Source: Streptomyces sp. G44 (GTDB taxonomy: Bacteria; Actinomycetota; Actinomycetes; Streptomycetales; Streptomycetaceae). From it: a stretch of DNA of 42,132 nt. Of this stretch, positions 35,493 to 42,132 are shown piece by piece. Position numbers and translations under genes: made by a program. The DNA lies in NCBI RefSeq assembly GCF_016905445.1, contig NZ_JAFEXF010000048.1:1-42132 (forward strand), in the 5' to 3' direction. A model generated the notes under the pieces. The model saw nothing but the letters and a program-made list of their open reading frames with translations, did no database searches and was not told the origin of the DNA. Positions within the stretch are counted from its first letter, which is position 1; every line of letters starts with the position of its first letter.

Positions 35493-35506
35493 GCCCGGGG
35501 GTACGG

Positions 35507-36160
35507 CTACATGTGTGCGGGCACCCCGGTCAGCGCCGTCACCACCGGGTCAAGCGCCTGGTTGATCTCGTCGCCCACGGAGCGGAAGAACGGCAGGGGC
35601 GCCCCGTAGGGGTCGTAGACCTCGTCGGCCTCCACGTTGGGCGCCAGGAGCCAGCCGCGCAGGGCGGCGGCGGCCCGCACCAGGGCGCGGGCGCGCTCCA
35701 CCACGCCGTTGCCGTCCGGCTCGGGCAGGGTCGTGGGGTCTATGGCCCGCACCAGCCGGGTGAACTCCTTGAGGGTGAAGGTCCGCAGGCCCGCCGAGTG
35801 GCCCATGGAGATGACCTGCGCCCGGTGGTCGCGGGTGGCGGTCAGGACCAGGTCGGCGCGGATGACGTGGTCGTCGAGGAGCTCGCGCCCCATGAAGCCG
35901 CTGGCGTCCGCGCCGAAGTCGGCGAGGACCGTCTCGGCGTTCGTCTCCATGGGGGCGCCCTCGTGGCCCCAGGTGCCCGCGCTCTCCACGATCAGGCCGC
36001 CGGTGAGGGGGTCGCCGAGGCGGTCGGCCAGGGCATGCCGGGTCAGCCGCTCGGTGATCGGTGAGCGGCAGACGTTGCCGGTGCTGACGTGGAGGATGCG
36101 GAAGGTGCCCGCGGAGCCCGGGAAGCCCGTTATGCCACGCCCCGTCTCAGGGGCTGTCAA
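35507..36160 (-). CDS. Low-molecular-weight protein-tyrosine-phosphatase-like protein, Ser at the catalytic Cys
   Basis: A 217-residue protein of the LMW-PTP fold. The phosphate-binding loop reads V25-S26-T-G-N-V-C-R32-S-P, where active enzymes have V-C-x-G-N-x-C-R-S; so the nucleophilic Cys is Ser26 (codon AGC), while Arg32 and the general-acid Asp183 (DPYG) remain. It probably binds phosphoprotein or phosphotyrosine without the normal turnover, or uses another chemistry. The only start in frame is TTG at 36160; it overlaps the sua5 stop by four bases (TTGA) and has GAGGTGG upstream, so it is coupled to sua5. It is longer than typical LMW-PTPs (~150 residues), mostly in the middle and C-terminal parts. 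Confidence 0.78.
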   Translation of the reverse strand: MTAPETGRGITGFPGSAGTFRILHVSTGNVCRSPITERLTRHALADRLGDPLTGGLIVESAGTWGHEGAPMETNAETVLADFGADASGFMGRELLDDHVIRADLVLTATRDHRAQVISMGHSAGLRTFTLKEFTRLVRAIDPTTLPEPDGNGVVERARALVRAAAALRGWLLAPNVEADEVYDPYGAPLPFFRSVGDEINQALDPVVTALTGVPAHM

Positions 36161-36804
36161 TTCGCCACCTCGAGGTCGGGTACCACCTTGCGCAGCTCGT
36201 CCGCGTCGAGGGCGCCCGCGCGGAGCAGGACCGGCACCTTGCCCGTGACGTCGACGATCGACGAGGGGACGATGCCGGGGGTCGGGCCGCCGTCGAGGTA
36301 GACGGAGACGGAGTCGCCGAGCATCTCCTGCGCGGCGTCGCAGTCCTCCGGGGCGGGGTGCCCGGTGAGATTGGCCGAGGAGACGGCCATGGGGCCGACC
36401 TCGGTGAGCAGTTCGATGGCGACGGGGTGCAGCGGCATGCGGATGGCGACCGTGCCGCGGGTGTCGCCGAGGTCCCACTGGAGGGACGGCTGCTGCTTGG
36501 CGACGAGGGTCAGGGCGCCGGGCCAGAAGGCGTCGACGAGCTCCCAGGCCATCTCGGAGAAGTCGGTGACCAGGCCGTGCAGGGTGTTAGGCGAGCCGAT
36601 GAGGACGGGGGTCGGCATGTTGCGGCCGCGGCCCTTGGCGTCGAGCAGGTCGGCGCAGGCCTCCGGGCTGAAGGCGTCGGCACCGATGCCGTAGACGGTG
36701 TCGGTGGGCAGCACGACCAGCTCGCCCCGGCGGACGGCGGACGCGGCCTCGCGCAGACCGGTCGAGCGGTCGGTCGCGTCATTGGTGTCGTATCGCCGTG
36801 CCAT
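36157..36804 (-). CDS. Sua5/YciO/YrdC-family L-threonylcarbamoyladenylate synthase
   Basis: A 215-residue enzyme making threonylcarbamoyl-AMP from Thr, bicarbonate and ATP, the first step of t6A37 modification of ANN-decoding tRNAs. Family motifs are seen: VVLPTDTVYGIGADA, KGRGRNMPTPVLIGS, WPGALTLV, VAIRMPLHP and SSANLTGHPAP. The long Sua5 C-terminal domain is absent, so it is the short YrdC/TsaC form. The ATG at 36804 has GAGGAGG before it and overlaps the stop of a 16-codon minicistron that follows prmC. Confidence 0.93.
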   Translation of the reverse strand: MARRYDTNDATDRSTGLREAASAVRRGELVVLPTDTVYGIGADAFSPEACADLLDAKGRGRNMPTPVLIGSPNTLHGLVTDFSEMAWELVDAFWPGALTLVAKQQPSLQWDLGDTRGTVAIRMPLHPVAIELLTEVGPMAVSSANLTGHPAPEDCDAAQEMLGDSVSVYLDGGPTPGIVPSSIVDVTGKVPVLLRAGALDADELRKVVPDLEVAN

Positions 36805-36854
36805 CAGCGGGCCTCCTCGTACACGTACTGCTGCGGTGAAATGTTGGTCGTCAC
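36804..36854 (-). CDS. Candidate 16-codon coupling minicistron between prmC and sua5
   Basis: A GTG overlapping the prmC stop (GTGA) opens a frame of 16 codons (VTTNISPQQYVYEEAR) that ends in TGA overlapping the sua5 ATG (TGATG). It fills the gap between the two genes exactly and contains the sua5 ribosome site. It may only carry ribosomes across the gap; a functional peptide is unproven. Confidence 0.3.
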   Translation of the reverse strand: MTTNISPQQYVYEEAR

Positions 36855-37732
36855 GGCATCGCCCTGCGAGCCGTCGCGAAGCGCGGCCGGTTGTTCAGGT
36901 CGGGGTGGTCGGCCGCGTCGGCCCAGCCCCGCTCCTCGGTGAAGATCCACGGGACCTGGCCGCCCTGGGTGTCGGCGTGCTCGATGACGACGACGCCGCC
37001 GGGGCGCAGCAGCCGGTGGGCGGTGCGCTCGATGCCCCGGATCAGCTCCAGGCCGTCCTCGCCGGAGAAGAGGGCGAGCTCGGGGTCGTAGTCACGGGCT
37101 TCCGGAGCGACGTACTCCCATTCGGTGAGGGGGATGTACGGCGGGTTGGAGACCACCAGGTCCACCTGGCCGTCCAGCTCCGGGAACGCGTCGCGGGCGT
37201 CGCCCTGGACCAGCTTGACCCGGGACCCCTCGACGTTCTTCCGCGTCCACTTCAGGGCGTCCTCGGACAGCTCCACGGCGTGCACGCGCGAGCGCGGCAC
37301 CTCCTGGGCGAGGGCGAGCGCGATGGCGCCGGAGCCGGTGCACAGGTCGACGATGAGCGGCTCGACGACGTCCATCGCGCGCACGGCGTCTATCGCCCAG
37401 CCGACGACCGACTCCGTCTCGGGCCGCGGCACGAAGACGCCGGGGCCCACCTGGAGCTCCAGGTAGCGGAAGTAGGCCCGTCCGGTGATGTGCTGGAGCG
37501 GCTCGCGGGCCTCACGGCGCGCGATCGTCTCCCAGTAGCGGGCGTCGAAGTCGGAGTCCTTGACGGAGTGCAGCTCGCCCCGCTTCACGCCGTGCACGAA
37601 GGCCGCCAGCTCCTCCGCGTCGTTGCGCGGCGAGGGCACGCCGGCGTCGGCCAGCCGCTGGGTGGCCTGGGCCACTTCCGCGAGCAGCACGCTGCGGGGG
37701 TTTGGGGGTCGCCCCCCAATATGTTGCTGCAC
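36851..37732 (-). CDS. prmC: Release factor N5-glutamine methyltransferase PrmC, with N-terminal extension
   Basis: A 293-residue SAM-dependent enzyme that methylates the Gln of the GGQ motif in RF1 and RF2. The SAM site is DLCTGSG (129-135), and the catalytic NPPY is at 196-199. The first 14 residues (VQQHIGGRPPNPRS) are encoded by a palindromic repeat; the usual streptomycete protein starts around LLLAEVAQATQRL. The GTG at 37732 has a GGAGG box six bases upstream, whereas the inner GTG (37690) has none, so translation through the repeat is likely. It follows prfA by 39 bp, pairing substrate and enzyme. Confidence 0.9.
   Translation of the reverse strand: MQQHIGGRPPNPRSVLLAEVAQATQRLADAGVPSPRNDAEELAAFVHGVKRGELHSVKDSDFDARYWETIARREAREPLQHITGRAYFRYLELQVGPGVFVPRPETESVVGWAIDAVRAMDVVEPLIVDLCTGSGAIALALAQEVPRSRVHAVELSEDALKWTRKNVEGSRVKLVQGDARDAFPELDGQVDLVVSNPPYIPLTEWEYVAPEARDYDPELALFSGEDGLELIRGIERTAHRLLRPGGVVVIEHADTQGGQVPWIFTEERGWADAADHPDLNNRPRFATARRAMP
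37702..37719. repeat. GC-rich palindromic repeat inside the prmC start (copy B)
   Basis: TTGGGGG (37702-37708) and CCCCCAA (37713-37719) form a 7-bp stem around TCGC, preceded by another G-run. It resembles copy A at 29126: both read TGGGGG, then GACCCC, then ACCCCC on the minus strand. Confidence 0.55.
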
Positions 37733-37771
37733 GCTGGTCCTCCGGGACAGGTCGTACGAGGGATGGGGGCG

Positions 37772-38848
37772 TCAGGCCGCGGCGAGCTTGGCCGCGGAGT
37801 CCGCGTCGACGCAGGCCTGGATGACCGCGTCGAGGTCGCCGTCGAGCACCTGGTCCAAGTTGTACGCCTTGAAACCGACGCGGTGGTCCGAGATGCGGTT
37901 CTCCGGGTAGTTGTACGTCCGGATCTTCTCGGAGCGGTCGACGGTGCGGACCTGGCTGCGGCGGGCGTCGGCGGCCTTGCTCTCCGCCTCCTCCTGGGCG
38001 GCGGCGAGCAGCCTGGAGCGCAGGATGCGCATGGCCTGCTCCTTGTTCTGGAGCTGGCTCTTCTCGTTCTGGCAGGAGGCGACGACGCCGGTGGGCAGGT
38101 GGGTGATGCGCACCGCGGAGTCGGTGGTGTTGACGGACTGGCCGCCGGGCCCGGAGGAGCGGTAGACGTCGATCCGCAGGTCGTTCGCGTGGATCTCGAC
38201 GTCGATCTCCTCGGCCTCGGGCGTCACCAGGACACCGGCGGCGGAGGTGTGGATGCGGCCCTGCGACTCGGTGGAGGGCACCCGCTGCACGCGGTGCACG
38301 CCGCCCTCGTACTTGAGGCGGGCCCACACGCCCTGGCCGGGCTCGGTGGCGCCCTGGCCGCCCTTGGTCTTCACGGCGACCTGGACGTCCTTGTAGCCGC
38401 CCAGCTCGGACTCGGTGGCGTCGATGATCTCGGTCTTCCAGCCGACGCGCTCGGCGTACCGCAGGTACATGCGCAGCAGGTCACCGGCGAACAGGGCGGA
38501 CTCGTCGCCGCCCGCGCCCGCCTTGATCTCCAGGATGACGTCCTTGTCGTCGGACGGGTCCCGGGGCACGAGCAGCAGCCGCAGCTTCTCGGTGATCTCG
38601 TCGCGGCGGCGCTCCAGGTCCTTGACCTCGGCGGCGAACTCGGGGTCGTCGGCACCCAGCTCGCGGGCGGTCTCGATGTCGTCCCCGGTCTGCTTCCAGC
38701 TGCGGTACGTCGCGACGATCGGGGTCAGCTCGGCATAGCGCTTGTTGAGCTTGCGCGCGTTGGCCTGGTCGGCGTGGACCGACGGGTCCGCGAGCTTCTT
38801 CTCCAGATCGGCGTGCTCACCGATCAGTTCCTCGACCGCCTCGAACAT
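37772..38848 (-). CDS. prfA: Peptide chain release factor 1
   Basis: A 358-residue factor that reads UAA and UAG and triggers peptide release. The stop-codon reading tripeptide is P191-S-T (PxT type, as in RF1), and the catalytic GGQ is at 235-237 in [15 protein letters not shown] precedes the ATG at 38848. The gene is followed by prmC, whose product modifies Q237. A compact hairpin lies in the leader just above the ribosome site. Confidence 0.97.
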   Translation of the reverse strand: MFEAVEELIGEHADLEKKLADPSVHADQANARKLNKRYAELTPIVATYRSWKQTGDDIETARELGADDPEFAAEVKDLERRRDEITEKLRLLLVPRDPSDDKDVILEIKAGAGGDESALFAGDLLRMYLRYAERVGWKTEIIDATESELGGYKDVQVAVKTKGGQGATEPGQGVWARLKYEGGVHRVQRVPSTESQGRIHTSAAGVLVTPEAEEIDVEIHANDLRIDVYRSSGPGGQSVNTTDSAVRITHLPTGVVASCQNEKSQLQNKEQAMRILRSRLLAAAQEEAESKAADARRSQVRTVDRSEKIRTYNYPENRISDHRVGFKAYNLDQVLDGDLDAVIQACVDADSAAKLAAA

Positions 38849-38867
38849 CGGGGGCTCCTGGTTTTCT

Positions 38868-38886
38868 GCGCGGAGGTTCTCCGCGC
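38868..38886 (-). other. Hairpin in the prfA leader
   Basis: GCGCGGAG (38868-38875) and CTCCGCGC (38879-38886) form a perfect 8-bp stem with a 3-nt loop, directly above the prfA ribosome site. It may be a second part of the rpmE terminator or a leader structure of prfA. Confidence 0.45.
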
Positions 38887-38919
38887 GGTTCTACGCGAAT
38901 TGGCTGCGGGACGGCAAAA

Positions 38920-38966
38920 GCGCCGGTCCCGGCCGCCCCCTGGCGAGGGCGGCCGATGACCGGCGC
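38920..38966 (-). terminator. Rho-independent terminator of rpmE
   Basis: GCGCCGGT and ACCGGCGC plus CGGCCGCCC-type inner arms give a long stem, and on the minus strand it is followed by TTTT. It begins nine bases after the rpmE stop. This is the most classical terminator in the window. Confidence 0.85.
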
Positions 38967-38975
38967 AGTGGCTCG

Positions 38976-39197
38976 CTACTTCTTGGCAGCCGCGGCCTTG
39001 CCGAAGCGGGCCTCGAAGCGGGCCACACGGCCACCGGTGTCGAGGATCTTCTGCTTGCCCGTGTAGAACGGGTGGCACTCGGAGCAGACCTCGGCGCGGA
39101 CGGTGCCGCTGGAGATCGTGCTGCGGGTGGTGAACGACGCGCCACAGGTGCAGCTGACCTGCGTCTCGACGTACTCGGGGTGGATGTCGCGCTTCAA
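38976..39197 (-). CDS. rpmE: 50S ribosomal protein L31 (zinc-binding form)
   Basis: A 73-residue ribosomal protein starting [10 protein letters not shown]. The four zinc ligands are C16, C18, C38 and C41 (CTC, CSEC), the C+ form, which in Streptomyces is replaced under zinc starvation by a Cys-less paralogue encoded elsewhere (established knowledge). AGGAG lies upstream of the ATG at 39197. A promoter and a strong terminator frame it as a single-gene unit. Confidence 0.96.
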   Translation of the reverse strand: MKRDIHPEYVETQVSCTCGASFTTRSTISSGTVRAEVCSECHPFYTGKQKILDTGGRVARFEARFGKAAAAKK

Positions 39198-39271
39198 GGT
39201 GTCTCCTAGTTTCGGGAGGGCGCCGGGTCGTACGCGCGGATTGCTCGTACGTGAACCGGGGCCGACGTACC

Positions 39272-39300
39272 AGTCTGCCAGGACCGGCCGTATCTCCCAA
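39272..39300 (-). promoter_or_regulatory. Possible promoter of rpmE
   Basis: On the minus strand TTGGGA (39295-39300) and CAGACT (39272-39277) are 17 bases apart, about 75 bases above the start codon. The leader after it holds GTACGT and ACGTAC arms that could form a hairpin. Confidence 0.4.
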
Positions 39301-39342
39301 AACCGGGGGAGGCCGGGATCTATTCCTGGAGGCCCGCGGACC

Positions 39343-40479
39343 TCAGTGGCCGGCGACCACGTCGCCCACGTCGCCCTTGTCGCCCGCGGACTTCTCGGTC
39401 GCGGACTTCGGTATGGGCTTGTCGGCCCTGAGCGCGTCCCAGACCTGCTGGTCGGCCTCTTCGAGGGGCAGGACGCGGTTGGGGTCGGCGGGGTCGTACT
39501 GGATGGGCATCGTGACCATCTTCATGTCGCCCGCGCCGATGCCCTTGAGGCCGTTCGCGAAGCCCGCGAGGCTCTTGACGTCGTTCAGCTCGGAGTCCGT
39601 GGTGACGGCGCTGGTCGCGTCGTTCGCCAGGTCGTACAGCTTCTTCCAGTTGTCGAAGAGCCCGACGTCCTTGACCTGGTCCAGCAGGGCCTTGATGAAG
39701 GCCTGCTGGAGCTGGATGCGGCCGAGGTCGCTGCCGTCGCCGACGCCGTGCCGGGTGCGGACCAGGCCGAGCGCCTGCTCGCCGGTCAGGGTGTGCGTGC
39801 CCGCTTCCAGGTCGAGGTGGCTGTCCTTGTCGTGGATGGCCTTCTTGGTGGTGATGTCGACGCCGCCGAGGGTGTCGATGAGCTTCTTGAAGCCCGTGAA
39901 GTCCACTTCGAGGTAGTGGTCCATCCGGATGCCGGTCATCTTCTCGACGGTCTTGACGGCGCAGGCGGGGCCGCCGACCTCGTACGCCGTGTTGAACATC
40001 TGCCGCTGCCCGCCGGGGTCGGTCCCGCCGTCGCCGCCGTCCACGGCCTCGCACGCGGGCCGGGATATCAGGGTGTCGCGGGGTATGGAGACGACGCTGG
40101 CCTTCTTGTGGCCCTTGTAGACGTGCACGATCATCGCCGTGTCGGAGCGGGCCGCGCCCTCGTCCTTGCCGTACTTGGCGTTCTTGCCGGAGCGCGAGTC
40201 GGAGCCGAGGACGAGGATGTCCTGGGAGCCGTTGTCGATGTCCGGGGGGCGGTTCGTGCCGAGGGCGGCGTTGATGTCGACGCCCTTGATGTTGCCGTTG
40301 AGCTTGAAGTACACGACACCGAGGCCGGTGCCGCCGAGGACGACGACCGAGGCCGCGGCCCATCCCGTGATGACGAGCGCCTTGCTGCGCCCGCGCGGCT
40401 TGCGGCGCTTGCCGCCTCCGCCGCGGGGACGTCTGGGCCGCGTGTCGGCCGGGCCCGCCAGGGTGCTCTCGTCGGTCAT
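39343..40479 (-). CDS. LytR-CpsA-Psr (LCP) family cell-wall glycopolymer ligase
   Basis: A 378-residue type II membrane protein: basic N-terminal cytoplasmic region (about 1-33), one span at about 34-57 ([20 protein letters not shown]), then the extracellular LCP domain. LCP motifs are seen: [28 protein letters not shown] and the Arg-rich [21 protein letters not shown]. The family transfers polyprenyl-linked glycopolymers to peptidoglycan. GAGGAG lies five bases before the ATG at 40479. It is the only LCP gene here and could act with the GlcNAc-1-P transferase at 32648. Confidence 0.92.
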   Translation of the reverse strand: MTDESTLAGPADTRPRRPRGGGGKRRKPRGRSKALVITGWAAASVVVLGGTGLGVVYFKLNGNIKGVDINAALGTNRPPDIDNGSQDILVLGSDSRSGKNAKYGKDEGAARSDTAMIVHVYKGHKKASVVSIPRDTLISRPACEAVDGGDGGTDPGGQRQMFNTAYEVGGPACAVKTVEKMTGIRMDHYLEVDFTGFKKLIDTLGGVDITTKKAIHDKDSHLDLEAGTHTLTGEQALGLVRTRHGVGDGSDLGRIQLQQAFIKALLDQVKDVGLFDNWKKLYDLANDATSAVTTDSELNDVKSLAGFANGLKGIGAGDMKMVTMPIQYDPADPNRVLPLEEADQQVWDALRADKPIPKSATEKSAGDKGDVGDVVAGH

Positions 40480-40548
40480 GGGCTCCTCAGTCCTCGTCGG
40501 TCGGTTACCCCCTGCTTTCAGGGTCGGCGCGGTTCGTCGTCACTTGTC

Positions 40549-40573
40549 AGACGGGGAAACCGGTTGAAGGGTT
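40549..40573 (-). promoter_or_regulatory. Possible ECF (SigE-like) promoter of the LCP gene
   Basis: On the minus strand AACCC (40569-40573) and CGTCT (40549-40553) lie at a spacing fitting the AAC...CGTC pattern of streptomycete SigE cell-envelope-stress promoters, about 70 bases above the start codon. Cell-wall ligase genes are known SigE targets, so the function is compatible. The match is short. Confidence 0.3.
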
Positions 40574-40733
40574 GCACAGCGCCCTGGCGGCGCCCCGGGG
40601 CCGGAGCGGTGCCGGAATGTGCCCCGGAACCTCCCGATTTCCGCCTCTCACCTGCGGTTTTCCAGCGGGCCGGGTTGTCGCCCGGGACGGTGAGAATCTC
40701 TTACGCGTGTGGCCAAGGTCTCGCGCGTGACAA

Positions 40734-40771
40734 AAGGGCCGCCCCGTCACTCCTGTGACGGGGCGGCCCTT
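40734..40771 (-). terminator. Terminator of rho
   Basis: A 17-bp perfect stem (AAGGGCCGCCCCGTCAC at 40734-40750 with its complement at 40755-40771) with a 4-nt loop; on the minus strand TTTTG begins in the last pairs. It lies 16 bases after the rho stop. Confidence 0.88.
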
Positions 40772-40787
40772 CGTGCCGTGCGGACGA

Positions 40788-42092
40788 CTAGTCGTTGCCG
40801 TTGCCCGGCGTCGGGGTCGTCTTCTGGATCTGGAGCAGGAACTCGGCGTTCGACTTGGTCTGCTTCATCTTGTCCAGGAGCAGCTCGATCGCCTGCTGCT
40901 GGTCGAGCGCGTGCAGCACACGGCGCAGCTTCCAGGTGATGGCCAGCTCGTCGCTGCCGAGCAGGATCTCTTCCTTGCGGGTACCGGACGCGTCCACGTC
41001 CACCGCCGGGAAGATGCGCTTGTCGGCGAGCTTGCGGTCGAGCTTGAGCTCGGCGTTGCCGGTGCCCTTGAACTCCTCGAAGATGACCTCGTCCATGCGC
41101 GAGCCGGTGTCGACGAGCGCGGTCGCGAGGATGGTCAGCGAGCCGCCGTCCTCGATGTTGCGCGCGGCACCGAAGAAGCGCTTCGGCGGGTACAGCGCCG
41201 TCGAATCGACACCACCGGACAGGATGCGGCCGGAGGCCGGGGCGGCGAGGTTGTACGCACGGCCCAGACGCGTGATCGAGTCGAGCAGTACGACGACGTC
41301 GTGGCCCAGCTCCACCAGGCGCTTGGCGCGCTCGATGGCGAGCTCGGCGACCGTGGTGTGGTCCTCGGCCGGGCGGTCGAAGGTGGAGGAGATGACCTCG
41401 CCCTTCACCGACCGCTGCATGTCGGTGACCTCTTCCGGACGCTCGTCGACCAGGACGACCATCAGGTGGCACTCGGGGTTGTTGTGCGTGATCGCGTTGG
41501 CGATCGCCTGCATGATCATGGTCTTGCCGGTCTTCGGCGGGGCCACGATCAGACCGCGCTGGCCCTTGCCGATGGGCGCGACGAGGTCGATGATGCGGGT
41601 CGTCAGCACGCCCGGGTCGGTCTCCAGGCGGAGCCGGTCCTGCGGGTAGAGCGGCGTCAGCTTGTTGAACTCCGGCCGCCCGCGCCCCGATTCGGGCGCC
41701 ATGCCGTTCTGCGAGTCCAGGCGGACCAGCGCGTTGAACTTCTCGCGGCGCTCGCCGTCCTTGGGCTGGCGGACCGCGCCGGTGACGTGGTCGCCCTTGC
41801 GCAGGCCGTTCTTGCGGACCTGGGCCAGCGAGACGTACACGTCGTTGGGACCGGGGAGGTAGCCCGACGTACGGATGAACGCGTAGTTGTCGAGGATGTC
41901 CAGGATGCCCGCGACGGGGATCAGGACGTCGTCGTCGGAGACCTGCGGCTCGTTGCCGAAGCCCTGCTCGTCGCGGCCGCGACGGCCCCGGCGGTCGCGG
42001 TAACGGCCCCGGCGGCCCCGGCGGCCGCCCCCGGAGGCGGCCCCGCCCTCGCCGGCCCCCGCGCCGGTGTCACCCTGCCGGGCCTGGCTCTT
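40788..42092 (-). CDS. rho: Transcription termination factor Rho (5' partial)
   Basis: The C-terminal 434 residues of the hexameric RNA-dependent helicase that ends transcription. The region next to the window edge is the Arg/Gly/Asp-rich insertion of actinobacterial Rho ([17 protein letters not shown]), then the RNA-binding domain ([33 protein letters not shown]) and the ATPase domain with P-loop APPKTGKTM and [14 protein letters not shown]. The frame meets a TAA at 42093-42095, but that codon lies in adapter-like sequence, so the gene is cut by the contig edge rather than truncated in the cell. Confidence 0.93.
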   Translation of the reverse strand, partial: KSQARQGDTGAGAGEGGAASGGGRRGRRGRYRDRRGRRGRDEQGFGNEPQVSDDDVLIPVAGILDILDNYAFIRTSGYLPGPNDVYVSLAQVRKNGLRKGDHVTGAVRQPKDGERREKFNALVRLDSQNGMAPESGRGRPEFNKLTPLYPQDRLRLETDPGVLTTRIIDLVAPIGKGQRGLIVAPPKTGKTMIMQAIANAITHNNPECHLMVVLVDERPEEVTDMQRSVKGEVISSTFDRPAEDHTTVAELAIERAKRLVELGHDVVVLLDSITRLGRAYNLAAPASGRILSGGVDSTALYPPKRFFGAARNIEDGGSLTILATALVDTGSRMDEVIFEEFKGTGNAELKLDRKLADKRIFPAVDVDASGTRKEEILLGSDELAITWKLRRVLHALDQQQAIELLLDKMKQTKSNAEFLLQIQKTTPTPGNGND

Positions 42093-42132
42093 TTACACCT
42101 CCGACGCCGCCGGCCGACTGCCTCGTGCGGTG
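42084..42132. other. Adapter-like, probably non-genomic terminal sequence
   Basis: From 42084 the plus strand matches the reverse complement of the Nextera mosaic end (CTGTCTCTTATACACATCT) followed by GACGCTGCCGACGA, at 25 of 31 ungapped positions. Most mismatches replace A or T with G or C. Rho coding sequence stops making sense here, with an in-frame TAA on the minus strand. Confidence 0.75.

Larger units (their letters stand above)
40480..40787. other. 308-bp intergenic region between the LCP gene and rho
   Basis: It holds the rho terminator at 40734-40771 and the upstream region of the LCP gene, including a possible ECF-type promoter at 40549-40573. No open frame longer than about 60 codons with a ribosome site is seen, and no RNA gene is recognised. 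Confidence 0.6.

Noticed and set aside
36698..40758. Long plus-strand frames (753 and 551 codons) opposite prmC, prfA, rpmE and the LCP gene
   Set aside because: Repetitive Leu/Gly/Val/Asp shadow products; the opposite strand encodes the conserved genes.
42093..42095. rho as a pseudogene or natural N-terminal truncation
   Set aside because: The stop lies in adapter-like sequence at the edge, and the remaining Rho domains are intact and conserved.

Overview
The window is high-GC actinobacterial DNA and almost certainly comes from a Streptomyces chromosome core. The evidence is the neighbouring polar-growth genes scy and filP, heavy use of GTG and TTG starts, a chitinase with the streptomycete chi direct repeats, and a gene order that matches (from memory) S. 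coelicolor from about SCO5397 down to SCO5357. I see no insertion sequence, prophage, tRNA, rRNA or CRISPR array.

Layout, left to right. 1-3.1 kb: the 3' part of scy, then filP, both coiled-coil cytoskeletal genes of the hyphal tip. 3.2-7.3 kb: two tandem, paralogous ABC-2 transporter pairs. 7.3-10.3 kb: a small zinc-finger-like protein, an Arg-rich small ORF overlapping a luciferase-like oxidoreductase gene that holds the only in-frame TTA codon I found in the window, an SCO5389-type protein, and the mismatch-repair endonuclease nucS. 10.4-14.5 kb (minus): a STAND/NB-ARC-like NTPase with one membrane span and a KPTD-repeat tail, a STAS protein and a 3-hydroxyacyl-CoA dehydrogenase. 14.7-16.9 kb: a TetR regulator divergent from a DrrAB-type exporter. 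17-19.9 kb: a phospholipase-D-family cardiolipin synthase, a small membrane protein, a PduO-type cobalamin adenosyltransferase and a membrane protein. 20-23.9 kb: chiS-chiR-chiC, a two-component system with its target chitinase. 24-32.4 kb (minus): the complete F1Fo ATP synthase operon atpIBEFHAGDC followed by a DUF2550 gene. 32.6-38.9 kb (minus): a GlcNAc-1-phosphate transferase, an SHMT-like gene, an LMW-PTP-like gene, a Sua5/YrdC gene, prmC and prfA. 39-42.1 kb (minus): rpmE, an LCP cell-wall ligase and the 3' part of rho.

Several genes form working units. prfA and prmC make release factor 1 and the enzyme that methylates its GGQ glutamine, and sua5 adds another translation-fidelity step. 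The minus-strand transferase at 32.6 kb and the LCP protein could start and finish attachment of a wall glycopolymer. chiS/chiR probably drive chiC through a promoter that carries two 12-bp repeats around its -35 box.

Most notable: (1) the last ~49 bases resemble a degraded Nextera adapter and create a false stop in rho, so this end is probably a contig edge; (2) the SHMT-like enzyme has the active-site Tyr-Tyr pair replaced by His-His; (3) the LMW-PTP-like protein has Ser in place of the catalytic Cys; (4) a palindromic repeat is translated as an N-terminal extension of PrmC; (5) the membrane-anchored NTPase has an Arg Walker-A motif; (6) several small RNA-level structures (the atpE Shine-Dalgarno in a hairpin loop, competing hairpins between scy and filP, a 16-codon minicistron between prmC and sua5). 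I found no single clearly new multi-gene defence or mobile system.
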